Assembly (NCBI RefSeq): GCF_015158295.1
Contig: NZ_JACDXV010000001.1
Location: forward strand, 620,001-684,000
Direction: 5' to 3'
DNA length: 64,000 bases
Source: Devosia faecipullorum
GTDB lineage: Bacteria; Pseudomonadota; Alphaproteobacteria; Rhizobiales; Devosiaceae
Positions 9,355 to 17,577 of this stretch are shown here, one piece after another. Below the pieces are notes generated by a model. It had not been told where the DNA came from, did not search any database, and saw only the letters and a list, made by a program, of their open reading frames with translations. How positions within the stretch are numbered: the stretch's first letter is position 1; the number at the start of each line of letters is the position of its first letter. The translations under genes were made by a program, and so were the position numbers.

Positions 9355-10608
9355 ATGTCAGATCACTTTACGCGGGTTCTCTCCCGGCCCGAATTCATTG
9401 CCCTTGTCGCCGCGCTGATGGCGGTCAACGCCCTGGCCATCGACGTGATGCTGCCCGCCCTGCCCTATATGGGCGAGGCGCTGGGTATCAGCAGCGAAAA
9501 TGAGCGGCAATTTGTCGTTACGGCCTATATGCTGGGCATGGGGATCGCGGTTTTGGCCTTTGGCCCGCTGACCGATCGCTTCGGCCGCCGCGCGCCTCTG
9601 CTCATCGGCGTCGGCATTTACGTCATCGCCGCCATAGCCGGCGCTTTCGCTCCCAGCTTCACTACTCTTTTGGTGCTGCGCTTCATTCAGGGCATGGGTG
9701 CGGCCAGCGTGCGCGTAATCGCGCAAGCGGTGGTCCGCGACCGCTATTCGGGCCGCGAAATGGCCGAAGTCATGTCCCTCACATTCATGGTCTTCATGGC
9801 CATTCCCATTATCGCCCCCGGCATCGGCCAGATCCTGCTGCTGACCGGCCCCTGGCAATCCATCTTCTTCTTCATGGGTGGATTGGCATTGGCGCTCTGG
9901 GTCTGGACCTATATGCGTCTGCCTGAAACCCTGCCGCTGAGCCAGCGTCGGCCCCTGAGCGTTTCAGGCATCATCGACAATTTCCGGCTGGTTTTCACCA
10001 ATCGCGTCGCCATTTCCTACGGCCTGGCTGGCATGTTTCTCTTTGGTGCGCTGTTCGGCTTCATCACCTCGTCCCAGCAGATCTATGTCGATATTTATGG
10101 TCTGGGCGTCTATTTCCCCGTCGCCTTCGCCGCCATGGCCGGCCTTATGTCGATCTCATCTTTCACCAACTCGCGCGTCGTGCGCCGGTTTGGGATGCGG
10201 CGGCTGTCCCATGGCGCCATGCTGGTTTTCACGTTTTTCTCGGGTATCTGGCTGGTTTTGGCGCTCAACGACCTGATGCCGCTCTGGCTGTTCTTCAGCC
10301 TTCTCGCCATCATCATGTTTAGCTTCGGCTGGGCCTCGTCGAACATGAACTCGCTTTCCATGGAGCCTTTGGGAAAAGTCGCTGGCACGGCGGCTTCGGT
10401 CTTCGGTTTCATCCAGACCGTGGGCGGAGCTTTGATCGGCTCATTGACCGGCCAGCTTTTCAACGGCACCACGATCCCCACTGCCGCGGGTTATTTCCTC
10501 ACGGGCGCGCTGGCTTTGGTTTTTATCCTGATCGCTGAAAACGGCCGGCTGTTCGGAGTCGGCGATTATTCCAAGCCCGATGCGAAGGCCGCCACGGACG
10601 GGAACTGA
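9355..10608 (+). CDS. MFS multidrug efflux transporter, Bcr/CflA family
   Basis: 417 residues and twelve spans. Family marks are NALAIDVMLPALPYMGEALG in the first span and loop, GPLTDRFGRRAPLL, and LRFIQGMGAASVRVIAQAVV followed by RDRY. Bcr/CflA proteins export drugs and small metabolites by proton antiport. It follows another MFS gene by 108 bases on the same strand, but no shared substrate can be inferred. A 9-bp hairpin lies just after the stop. Confidence 0.88.
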   Translation: MSDHFTRVLSRPEFIALVAALMAVNALAIDVMLPALPYMGEALGISSENERQFVVTAYMLGMGIAVLAFGPLTDRFGRRAPLLIGVGIYVIAAIAGAFAPSFTTLLVLRFIQGMGAASVRVIAQAVVRDRYSGREMAEVMSLTFMVFMAIPIIAPGIGQILLLTGPWQSIFFFMGGLALALWVWTYMRLPETLPLSQRRPLSVSGIIDNFRLVFTNRVAISYGLAGMFLFGALFGFITSSQQIYVDIYGLGVYFPVAFAAMAGLMSISSFTNSRVVRRFGMRRLSHGAMLVFTFFSGIWLVLALNDLMPLWLFFSLLAIIMFSFGWASSNMNSLSMEPLGKVAGTAASVFGFIQTVGGALIGSLTGQLFNGTTIPTAAGYFLTGALALVFILIAENGRLFGVGDYSKPDAKAATDGN

Positions 10609-10619
10609 CTGCCACAACA

Positions 10620-10647
10620 GGCCGCGCCAGCCATCAACGGCGCGGCC
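10620..10647. terminator. Hairpin between convergent MFS and uxaA-type genes
   Basis: A perfect 9-bp stem GGCCGCGCC / GGCGCGGCC with a 10-base loop lies midway between the two stop codons. There is no clear T-tract on either side, so it may work in both directions only weakly. Confidence 0.5.
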
Positions 10648-10676
10648 CACAAGGCTGAAGAAAGCCAGACGCCCGG

Positions 10677-12230
10677 CTACATCACCGCCCCGACCTGCCA
10701 GGGTACGAATTCATTGTCGCCATAGCCCAGCGCTTCGGATTTTGTCTCTTCGCCGGAGGCAACACGCAGCATCAGTTCGAAGATCTCCTGCCCCTTGGCC
10801 TCGATGGAAACACCTTCGACGATGTCGCCACAATTGATGTCCATATCGTCCTGCATGCGGGCATACATGTCCGAATTGGTGGCGAGCTTGATCGAGGGCA
10901 CCGGCTTGCAGCCATAGGCCGAGCCGCGTCCGGTCGTGAAGGCGAGAATATTGGCCCCGCCCGCCACCTGCCCGGTGGCGGAAACCGGATCGAAACCCGG
11001 CGTATCCATGAATACCAGGCCCTTTTCGGTGACCTTTTCGGCGTATTCGTAAACCGCAGTCAGGGGGCTCATGCCACCCTTGGCCGCCGCGCCCAGAGAT
11101 TTTTCGAGAATCGTGGTCAGCCCGCCCAACTTATTGCCTGGCGAGGGATTGTTGTTCATTTCCCCGCCATTGCGACCGGTATAATCCTCCCACCAATGAA
11201 TGCGCGAGATCAGCTTTTCACCGACCTCCCGGTTCACGGCGCGGCGTGTCAGCAAGTGCTCCGCGCCATATATTTCCGGGGTTTCCGAGAGGATCGCCGT
11301 GCCGCCATTTTTCACCAGAATGTCCGCCGCGACGCCCAGCGCCGGATTGGCGGTAATGCCCGAATAGCCGTCCGAGCCGCCACATTGCAGCGCCAGCGTC
11401 AAATGACCGGCATCGACCGTTTCGCGCCGCGCCCTTGCCGCCACCGGCAACATGTCCTTGATGCGTTCGACGCCCCAATCGATCATCTTCTGCGTGCCGC
11501 CGATCTCCTGGATCGTCATGGTCTGGAAAGTGTCGGTTTCCTTGAGGTTGTAGGCCTCCTTCATCCTGTCGATCTGGAACCCCTCGCAGCCCAGCCCCAC
11601 CAGCAAAGCCGCGCCAAGATTGGGGTTGGACGTGTAACCCCATTGCGTGCGGCGGAAGATCTGATAACCCTCGCCCTGCAGGTCCATGGCGCAACCAGTG
11701 CCATGCACGAAGGGGATGACGCCGTCGATTTCGGGGTAATCGTCGAGTATTCCTGATCGATTGATGGCTTCCGCCATGAACTTGGCCACTGTCGCCGAGC
11801 AATTCACCGATGTCAGGATGCCGATATAATTGCGTGTGCCGACGGAGCCATTGGCGCGGCGAAAGCCTTGAAACGTCGTCCGCTGGGCGGCGGGCAGGAC
11901 ATCCACCGGGACGACGCCCTGCGAGAACGCATAATCATGGGTCAACGAGCCATCCGCGCCACCCATGCCGCAATTATGCTCATGCACCCAATCACCAGGA
12001 GCGATGGCCTCCTTGGCAAAGCCGATGATCTGGCCAAACTTGAGAACGGCCTCACCTGCCCCGATGCCCCTCGTGGCGAATTTATGCCCGCGCGGCACCC
12101 GGCGGATGATGGAAACACCCTGTGCAGTCATTGTGCCCACATCCAGATTGGACAATGCCACGGCGATATTGTCGGCAGCATTGAGCACCAGCGTCTTGCC
12201 CTCTGCGGGGCGGGTCATGATGTCGGTCAT
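10677..12230 (-). CDS. UxaA family sugar-acid dehydratase
   Basis: 517 residues, matching full-length UxaA/GarD enzymes. The N-terminal SAF-like domain runs to about residue 100 with the metal-binding HEHNCGMGG segment. The large domain has GTRNYIGILTSVNCSAT, GTGCAMD, LQCGGSDGYSG and the late FTTGRGSAYGCKPVPSIKLA block. Known members dehydrate altronate or galactarate to 2-keto-3-deoxy acids. Here a FucU mutarotase and a diketo-acid-type FAH hydrolase lie across a shared control region, so the substrate may instead be a 6-deoxy sugar acid such as fuconate (inference). Its ATG overlaps the stop of a 16-residue upstream frame. Confidence 0.9.
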   Translation of the reverse strand: MTDIMTRPAEGKTLVLNAADNIAVALSNLDVGTMTAQGVSIIRRVPRGHKFATRGIGAGEAVLKFGQIIGFAKEAIAPGDWVHEHNCGMGGADGSLTHDYAFSQGVVPVDVLPAAQRTTFQGFRRANGSVGTRNYIGILTSVNCSATVAKFMAEAINRSGILDDYPEIDGVIPFVHGTGCAMDLQGEGYQIFRRTQWGYTSNPNLGAALLVGLGCEGFQIDRMKEAYNLKETDTFQTMTIQEIGGTQKMIDWGVERIKDMLPVAARARRETVDAGHLTLALQCGGSDGYSGITANPALGVAADILVKNGGTAILSETPEIYGAEHLLTRRAVNREVGEKLISRIHWWEDYTGRNGGEMNNNPSPGNKLGGLTTILEKSLGAAAKGGMSPLTAVYEYAEKVTEKGLVFMDTPGFDPVSATGQVAGGANILAFTTGRGSAYGCKPVPSIKLATNSDMYARMQDDMDINCGDIVEGVSIEAKGQEIFELMLRVASGEETKSEALGYGDNEFVPWQVGAVM

Positions 12231-12277
12231 GGCAATGGTCTTCCGGGGGCCTGGAAAATATAATGGTGCTTTTCCAT
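12227..12277 (-). CDS. Putative 16-residue leader peptide coupled to the uxaA-type gene
   Basis: On the minus strand an AGGAGGT ribosome site (12294-12288) precedes an ATG at 12277 by ten bases. The frame reads MEKHHYIFQAPGRPLP and stops in a TGA that overlaps the dehydratase ATG (ATGA). This ribosome site is much stronger than the GGAAG before the dehydratase itself. The arrangement suggests translational coupling or a leader peptide. It is too short for family evidence. Confidence 0.5.
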   Translation of the reverse strand: MEKHHYIFQAPGRPLP

Positions 12278-12345
12278 GCCTTGGTTTACCTCCTGTTCAT
12301 CGCTGACTTGGAGGAAATCGGCATTGTCTTTGAACACACCTCTAA

Positions 12346-12357
12346 CTAACATGTTAG
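12346..12357. promoter_or_regulatory. GntR operator, copy 1
   Basis: The perfect palindrome CTAACATGTTAG lies between the divergent dehydratase and gntR genes and ends one base before the gntR ATG. The same core recurs in longer form at 13596-13611 before the hydrolase gene. No other copy was noticed in the window. It is most likely the binding site of the adjacent GntR regulator, giving autoregulation plus control of both arms. Confidence 0.8.
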
Positions 12358-12358
12358 C

Positions 12359-13108
12359 ATGAAAACGGAAGCCGGTCCCTACGATTTTCTCCCTGCGGCG
12401 GGCACATTTTCGCGCGGCAGCGTCACCGTGGACGTCACCAATACGCTGCGCCACGCCATCGTGACTTTGGCCTTGCCGCCGGGCATGACGCTTGACAAGT
12501 CGGCCATTTGCGCCCAGCTCGGCGTATCTCGATTTCCGGTCAGCGAAGCTTTGGCGCGTTTGGCCGAAGAGGGTTTGGTAGACATCGCGCCCCAGCGCGG
12601 ATCCACTGTCTCGCTGGTGAAAATCGCCGATGTTCGCGAATATATGCTGATCCGGAAGGGGCTCGAAAGCGAGGCCCTGCGCGTCCTTATCGGCAAGCAT
12701 GATGCAGACGTCATCGCCGCGCTGCACGCCAATATGGCGGCACAGCGCGAAGCTGCGTCTCGCGACGACGCCGAAACTTTCCATCAGATCGACGTCGATT
12801 TCCACGACATCATCTTCCGCACTATGCGCCTGTCCAAGGTCAAGGCGATCATCGACCGCGCCCGCGCCAATCTCGACCGCGCCCGCCGCATGATCATCAC
12901 ACCGCGCCGGCTGGCCCTGACCATTGCCGAGCATCAGGCCATTTTCGACGGTATCCTGGCGGCCAATGCGCCCCAGGCCATTGCCGCCATCCGCGCCCAT
13001 ATCGACGCGGTAATGGTGGAATTGTTCGCTTTCGCCGCCGACCATGCCGAGCATTTTGCCGACGGCGCCGAATTCGCCCCGGAAAAAGATGACTTCCCAT
13101 TCGGCTGA
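12359..13108 (+). CDS. GntR family transcriptional regulator, FCD subfamily
   Basis: 249 residues. The winged helix-turn-helix spans about residues 22-90, with LRHAIVTLALPPGMTLDKSA and LGVSRFPVSEALARLAEEGL as the recognition region. The FCD ligand domain follows, with metal-ligand-type residues in FHQIDVDFHDIIFR and TIAEHQAIFDGI. Such regulators usually repress sugar-acid genes until a pathway intermediate binds. It heads a co-oriented set with fucU and the FAH gene. The operator sits directly against the ATG with no room for a ribosome site, so translation is either leaderless or starts further downstream, for example at the GTG near 12427. Confidence 0.9.
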   Translation: MKTEAGPYDFLPAAGTFSRGSVTVDVTNTLRHAIVTLALPPGMTLDKSAICAQLGVSRFPVSEALARLAEEGLVDIAPQRGSTVSLVKIADVREYMLIRKGLESEALRVLIGKHDADVIAALHANMAAQREAASRDDAETFHQIDVDFHDIIFRTMRLSKVKAIIDRARANLDRARRMIITPRRLALTIAEHQAIFDGILAANAPQAIAAIRAHIDAVMVELFAFAADHAEHFADGAEFAPEKDDFPFG

Positions 13109-13126
13109 GCACCCCTGGAGACCCAA

Positions 13127-13561
13127 ATGCTCAAAAACATTCCACCCATTCTTGGCCCCGAACTTCTCGCCACCCTTCGCGCCATGGGCCATGGCGACGA
13201 AATCGTCATCGTCGACGCCAATTTCCCGGCCTCTTTTCTGGGCCCCAGAACGCATCGCGCCGACGGCATTACCGCCACAGACATGCTTGATGCGATCCTG
13301 ACGCTAATGCCGCTGGACGAATTCGTCGATGAGGCGGCCATCGGCATGGCAGTGGTCGGCGATCCCCAGGCGCGCCCGCCGATCGTCGCCGAATTCGAGG
13401 CCATGCTTGCCCGCCACGAACCCAATTTCCGCTTTTCCACCATCGAGCGCTTCGCCTTCTATGATCGCGCCAGGAGCGCCACCGCACTGGTCCAGACAGG
13501 AGAAACGCGGCTTTATGGCAATATCATCCTGAAGAAGGGCATTATCCGCCCAGCCGCCTGA
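13127..13561 (+). CDS. RbsD/FucU family sugar mutarotase
   Basis: 144 residues across the single RbsD/FucU fold. LRAMGHGDEIVIVDANFPA carries the catalytic His (H22) and Asp, and the C-terminal FYDRAR and ETRLYGNIILKKGII segments are typical of the FucU branch. It interconverts sugar anomers, L-fucose being the usual FucU substrate. Good ribosome site (GGAGA) before the ATG; 18 bases after gntR, so co-transcribed. Confidence 0.9.
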   Translation: MLKNIPPILGPELLATLRAMGHGDEIVIVDANFPASFLGPRTHRADGITATDMLDAILTLMPLDEFVDEAAIGMAVVGDPQARPPIVAEFEAMLARHEPNFRFSTIERFAFYDRARSATALVQTGETRLYGNIILKKGIIRPAA

Positions 13562-13595
13562 AACGGAACGGATTGAACCAAAGCCGCCCTCGACA

Positions 13596-13611
13596 GGCTA
13601 ACATGTTAGCC
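13596..13611. promoter_or_regulatory. GntR operator, copy 2 (16-bp perfect palindrome)
   Basis: GGCTAACATGTTAGCC is fully self-complementary and contains the 12-bp core found before gntR. It lies 35 bases before the FAH-hydrolase ATG, where it would control a second promoter inside the gntR-fucU-FAH set. Confidence 0.82.
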
Positions 13612-13645
13612 TTATGAGCAGCCGACAGACAACGGAGACCCCGCC

Positions 13646-14497
13646 ATGAAACTGCTTCGCGTCGGCGCCAAGGGCGCTGAAAAGCCCGCCATTCTCGCCC
13701 AGGATGGATCCATTCGCGACTTGTCCAGCATCGTCAACGACATTGGCGGCGAAGCACTGACCCCCGAAGGGTTGGCAAAAATCGCCGCAGCCGACATCGA
13801 CTCCCTTCCTAAACTGGACGAAAACCAGCGCATCGGCGCCTGCGTCGCCAATGTCGGCAAATTCATCTGCATCGGCCTCAACTACGCCGACCACGCCGCC
13901 GAAACCGGCGCGAAAATCCCCGAAGAGCCGATCATCTTCATAAAGGCGACCAGCGCCATTATCGGACCGAATGACGACGTGATCATTCCCAAGAACGCCA
14001 TCAAGCCCGACTGGGAAGTGGAACTGGGCATCGTTATTGGCAAAGAAGCCCGCTATACCGAGGAAGCCGACGCGCTCGATCACGTTGCCGGCTATTGCCT
14101 CGTCAACGATGTCTCCGAGCGCCACTTCCAGACCGAGCGCGGCGGCACATGGGACAAGGGCAAAGGTTGCGACACTTTTGGTCCGATCGGCCCCTGGGTC
14201 GTCACCAAGGACGAAATCGCCGATCCGCAAAATCTCGGCATGTGGCTCGAAGTCGACGGGCATCGCTATCAGAATGGCTCGACCAAGACCATGATCTTCG
14301 GCGTGGCCAATGTCGTGTCCTATGTCAGCCAGTTCATGAGCCTGCAGCCCGGCGACATCATTTCCACTGGTACACCGCCGGGTGTCGGCATGGGCATCAA
14401 GCCCGAGCCCGTCTGGCTCAAGCCCGGCAATGTCATGCGTCTGGGCATCGATGGCCTGGGCGAGCAGACCCAGAACGTCAAGGCCTATACCGCCTGA
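13646..14497 (+). CDS. Fumarylacetoacetate hydrolase family protein, probable 2,4-diketo-3-deoxy sugar acid hydrolase
   Basis: 283 residues. FAH-fold marks include FICIGLNYADHAAETG, the metal-binding acids in the KPDWEVELGIVIGKEARY region, and ISTGTPPGVGMG near the C-terminus. The ending (KPEPVWLKPGNVMRLGIDGL) resembles enzymes that cleave 2,4-diketo-3-deoxy-L-rhamnonate or -fuconate to pyruvate and lactate, rather than true fumarylacetoacetase. With FucU and the UxaA-type dehydratase this suggests a non-phosphorylating 6-deoxysugar route. The dehydrogenase steps are not in the window. The start ATG overlaps the stop of an 11-residue frame beginning right after the operator. Confidence 0.88.
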   Translation: MKLLRVGAKGAEKPAILAQDGSIRDLSSIVNDIGGEALTPEGLAKIAAADIDSLPKLDENQRIGACVANVGKFICIGLNYADHAAETGAKIPEEPIIFIKATSAIIGPNDDVIIPKNAIKPDWEVELGIVIGKEARYTEEADALDHVAGYCLVNDVSERHFQTERGGTWDKGKGCDTFGPIGPWVVTKDEIADPQNLGMWLEVDGHRYQNGSTKTMIFGVANVVSYVSQFMSLQPGDIISTGTPPGVGMGIKPEPVWLKPGNVMRLGIDGLGEQTQNVKAYTA

Positions 14498-14504
14498 TCG
14501 GGCC

Positions 14505-14527
14505 TGGCGGGGCCTTGTGCCCCGCCA
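14505..14527. terminator. Hairpin after the FAH gene
   Basis: An 8-bp stem TGGCGGGG / CCCCGCCA with a 7-base loop follows the stop codon by eight bases, and a second GC-rich hairpin lies close behind. No T-tract follows. It sits between convergent genes. Confidence 0.5.
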
Positions 14528-14577
14528 TCGCCCCTCTCCCGGCAGCGCCGGGAACATCTGCCCAATGGCCAGCGCCC

Positions 14578-15390
14578 TTAGACGGCGAACACTTCCCGCT
14601 TCAACTCATCCCAGCTCGCCTTGTCCGGCGCGACCAGCAGCCCCCCGTCCACATCGCCGGGCCGATAGGCGCTGCCATCGAACTTGGCAACATGCGCGCC
14701 GCATTCCTGCATCATCAGCGCACCGGCCACGTGGTCCCAGGGCATGAGCTTGCCATAGGCAAGAAAATGCACATTGCCGCCAGCGGCGAAACGATATTCG
14801 TGGCCGGCGCAGCGATAGCCGGCGATCATTTTCACCTTGGCGAGATTGCCCAGAATAGTGCGCCGCTGTTCAAAGGGAAAAAACGCCGTGGAGGCGAGCC
14901 CGCCCATTTCCGACAGAGGCACCGGATCGGCATATCTCAGCCTATGACGTCGGCCATCAGGAAACACCTGCCAGGTGCCGCAGCCCTTTTCGGCCATGAG
15001 GAAATCATCACCCATTGGATCGTAGATGATCCCCGCGACCGGCTCACCATTCTGCACCACGGCCGCCATGACCGCGAAGAGCGGCAGGCCGCCGGCAAAA
15101 TTGGCAGTTCCGTCAACGGGATCGACGTAAACGGTGTTTCTGTCTTCAAGGCTTGAACTCAGCAGCGCCGGATTGGCTGCCACCGCTTCCTCTCCAATGA
15201 CCAGCGTCTTCGGCGAATGGTCGAGGATGGCGGCGGTTATGACGCGCTCGGCGTTGGTGTCGGCTTCGGTGACAAGGTCGAACGCCCCGGTCTTGGTCTG
15301 GATCATACCCTCATCGAGCCGCCGGAAGCGCGGCATGATTTCGTCCTTGGCGGCCTGTCGGAGAATTGAGGCCAGCCGCTCGATATTCAT
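14578..15390 (-). CDS. Inositol monophosphatase family protein (possibly histidinol-phosphatase type)
   Basis: 270 residues. The metal-binding motifs are in order: IGEEAVAA, then VDPVDGTANFAGGLP, then PWDHVAGALMMQECGA. The family includes inositol-1-phosphatases, CysQ-like and HisN-like phosphatases, and sequence alone does not settle the substrate. The ATG at 15390 has AAGGA upstream. It starts five bases after the ttcA stop, so the two form one unit. Confidence 0.85.
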   Translation of the reverse strand: MNIERLASILRQAAKDEIMPRFRRLDEGMIQTKTGAFDLVTEADTNAERVITAAILDHSPKTLVIGEEAVAANPALLSSSLEDRNTVYVDPVDGTANFAGGLPLFAVMAAVVQNGEPVAGIIYDPMGDDFLMAEKGCGTWQVFPDGRRHRLRYADPVPLSEMGGLASTAFFPFEQRRTILGNLAKVKMIAGYRCAGHEYRFAAGGNVHFLAYGKLMPWDHVAGALMMQECGAHVAKFDGSAYRPGDVDGGLLVAPDKASWDELKREVFAV

Positions 15391-15394
15391 TCGC

Positions 15395-16261
15395 TTAGTC
15401 CTTGGGTTGGGTGGCAAGACCCGCGAAATCGAAGAGCCGCGGATCAAGCATATGGCTGGGATTGATATTGCCCAGCGCCCGGATCATCACATCCTTGCGC
15501 CCGGGCATGGCCTTTTCCATGTCGGTCAGCATGGCCTTGGTGGCATTGCGCTGCAAGCCATCCTGACTTCCGCAAAGATCGCAGGGAATGATGGGAAAGG
15601 CCATGGCGTCGGAAAAGCGTTGCAGGTCTTCCTCGGCGCAATAGATCAGCGGACGCAGCACTTCGAGATCGCCATCGTCATTGACCAGCTTGGGCGGCAT
15701 GGCAGCCAGCTTACCGCCATGAAACAGGTTCATGAAGAAAGTTTCGAGACTGTCGTCGCGATGATGGCCAAGGACCAGTGCCGTGCAGCCCTCCTCGCGC
15801 GCAATGCGGTAAAGATTGCCGCGCCGCAGCCGCGAACAGAGCGAACAATAGGTCGCGCCGGCCGGCAGCTTGTCGGTGACGATGGAATAGGTGTCCTGAT
15901 ATTCGATCCGGTGCTCGATGCCGAGCCCCGTGAGAAATTCCGGCAGGATATGCTTGGGAAAATTCGGCTGGCCCTGATCGAGATTACAGGCCAGCAGATC
16001 CACCGGCAGCAGCCCTCGCCATTTGAGGTCGAGCAGCAGCGCCAAGAGGCCGTACGAGTCCTTGCCACCGGACAAGGCGATCAGCCATTTGTCGCCCGGC
16101 CGCACCATGAAGAATTTTTCCAGCGCCTCCCGCATATTGCGGACGAGGCGCTTGCGCAGCTTGTTGAATTCGACCGAGCGCGGCGCCTGCGCAAAAATCG
16201 GGTGGGCGCCGGATTCTGCCTCTTCGGGCATTGGCGCTTCAATCGGGGCAGCGGCGTTCAT
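15395..16261 (-). CDS. ttcA: tRNA 2-thiocytidine synthetase TtcA
   Basis: 288 residues. The PP-loop SGGKDS is at about 64-69, a CxxC pair at C139/C142 ([11 protein letters not shown]), and later cysteines at C227/C230 in PCDLCGSQ. This is the TtcA pattern for the [4Fe-4S]-dependent enzyme that thiolates C32 of certain tRNAs. The [20 protein letters not shown] block is also diagnostic. It is transcribed together with the phosphatase gene downstream. Confidence 0.94.
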   Translation of the reverse strand: MNAAAPIEAPMPEEAESGAHPIFAQAPRSVEFNKLRKRLVRNMREALEKFFMVRPGDKWLIALSGGKDSYGLLALLLDLKWRGLLPVDLLACNLDQGQPNFPKHILPEFLTGLGIEHRIEYQDTYSIVTDKLPAGATYCSLCSRLRRGNLYRIAREEGCTALVLGHHRDDSLETFFMNLFHGGKLAAMPPKLVNDDGDLEVLRPLIYCAEEDLQRFSDAMAFPIIPCDLCGSQDGLQRNATKAMLTDMEKAMPGRKDVMIRALGNINPSHMLDPRLFDFAGLATQPKD

Positions 16262-16323
16262 GGTGAGCCTGAAACGATGGTGACTTGCGCGGCTTTCTTA
16301 CCTCAACACTCGATTGCGCGCCA

Positions 16324-17400
16324 CTACACTGGCAGCGGGCTCGCCTCCTGCGCGTTCGCCGCCACGTCGTGGCCAATATCATAGCGATCGAGATTTTCCT
16401 CAAACTCGTGCAGACGCTTCCAGATCGAGCGCAATTCGGTCAGCGTGGTCCAATTGTTGAGCACCACGGAGAATGCGCCGTCCACCTGCCCGTACGCATT
16501 GGTGACCTGAAACAGCAGGCCCACCGAAACCGCACCGGTGAACATTGCCGGCCCGATCATCAGCAGCGGCGTCATCGAGGTGATCTGGCCATAGGCGTTG
16601 GACCAGAGATTGAAGTAACCGTAGTGCAGATAGAGACGGAAATAATTGGTCCGCAGGCCGGTGAAAAGGCTGAACAGGGTTTCGGGCTGAGCATGATGTA
16701 TCTTGTCGTCTTCGCCCAGGACCAGTTCCTTGCGGAACGCTGCCTCCACCTTCTGGTTTTTGTATTCGAGCCCGGGCAGGAACCAGCCGACAAACCACGA
16801 TATCGTCATGCCTCCCACGCTCACCAGCAAGGCCGCCCAGACCAGCGAGCCCGGAATGTCACGGATCACCGGCAGGTCCACCTGCCCGCTTAGCGTCCAC
16901 AAGATGGGCAGGAACGCGATCAGGGTGAGAATAGCCCGCAGCAATTGCAACCCCAGGCTCTCGACGATCCGGGCAAAACGGTTCGCGTCTTCCTGGATAC
17001 GTTGCGAGGCGCCTTCGATCTCGTGTTCCACATGGCGCCAACGCGGAATGTAGTTCTCGGTAATGGCCTGACGCCAGCGGAAGCCGTAATGGGAGACCAG
17101 AAAGGAGCCTAACGTGCCCGTCAGGACGATAGGGACGGCGAGCCAGATGAAAGTCGTCGGGACCAGCATCGGCACCACGAAAAAGATGTGGCCCCACTGC
17201 CATTCCCAGCCGAACAGCGCATGCCAGAATTCGGACACGTCGTGCTCTGATGCGGTTTGCAACAGGTCGTAGAAGCCGCGATACCAGGTGTTGATCTGAA
17301 CGGAGAGATCAACCTGCATCCAGATGATGAGGACGATCAGCAATCCTATGCCATAGGCCCACCCGGCCCAGCGGCGGCTTTTGAAGAAGGCGTGAATCAT
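16324..17400 (-). CDS. SbmA/BacA-like peptide transporter
   Basis: 358 residues with several membrane spans. Family features are QINTWYRGFYDLLQ near the N-terminus, the YGFRWRQAITENYIPRWRHV loop after the third span, and the conserved TNYFRLYLHYGYFNLWSNAY segment. SbmA/BacA proteins import proline-rich and other peptides and affect outer-membrane very-long-chain lipid composition in rhizobia and Brucella. There is no ATPase domain, as in the SbmA branch. The ATG at 17400 follows AGGTGAAG; an in-frame upstream ATG at 17430 has no ribosome site. Confidence 0.85.
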   Translation of the reverse strand: MIHAFFKSRRWAGWAYGIGLLIVLIIWMQVDLSVQINTWYRGFYDLLQTASEHDVSEFWHALFGWEWQWGHIFFVVPMLVPTTFIWLAVPIVLTGTLGSFLVSHYGFRWRQAITENYIPRWRHVEHEIEGASQRIQEDANRFARIVESLGLQLLRAILTLIAFLPILWTLSGQVDLPVIRDIPGSLVWAALLVSVGGMTISWFVGWFLPGLEYKNQKVEAAFRKELVLGEDDKIHHAQPETLFSLFTGLRTNYFRLYLHYGYFNLWSNAYGQITSMTPLLMIGPAMFTGAVSVGLLFQVTNAYGQVDGAFSVVLNNWTTLTELRSIWKRLHEFEENLDRYDIGHDVAANAQEASPLPV

Positions 17401-17518
17401 TGGCTTCACCTGCTGCGGTCGTTGCCGCATTGACAGGATTAGTCGTCAATGGAAATTCGGGCAGCAGCAAGCCCTAGTTTCCAAACTTACCAAGATTTAA
17501 TCGCTATCCATGGCCCGA

Positions 17519-17551
17519 AAAGAAAGGGCCGCCCCAGCGGAGCGGCCCTTT
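17519..17551 (-). terminator. rpsD terminator
   Basis: The stem AAAGGGCCGC / GCGGCCCTTT (17523-17532 and 17542-17551) is followed on the minus strand by a T-rich run (tttctttt). It lies 27 bases after the rpsD stop. Confidence 0.9.
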
Positions 17552-17577
17552 CCAATTCTTTGTGCGTCGCTTCGCGC

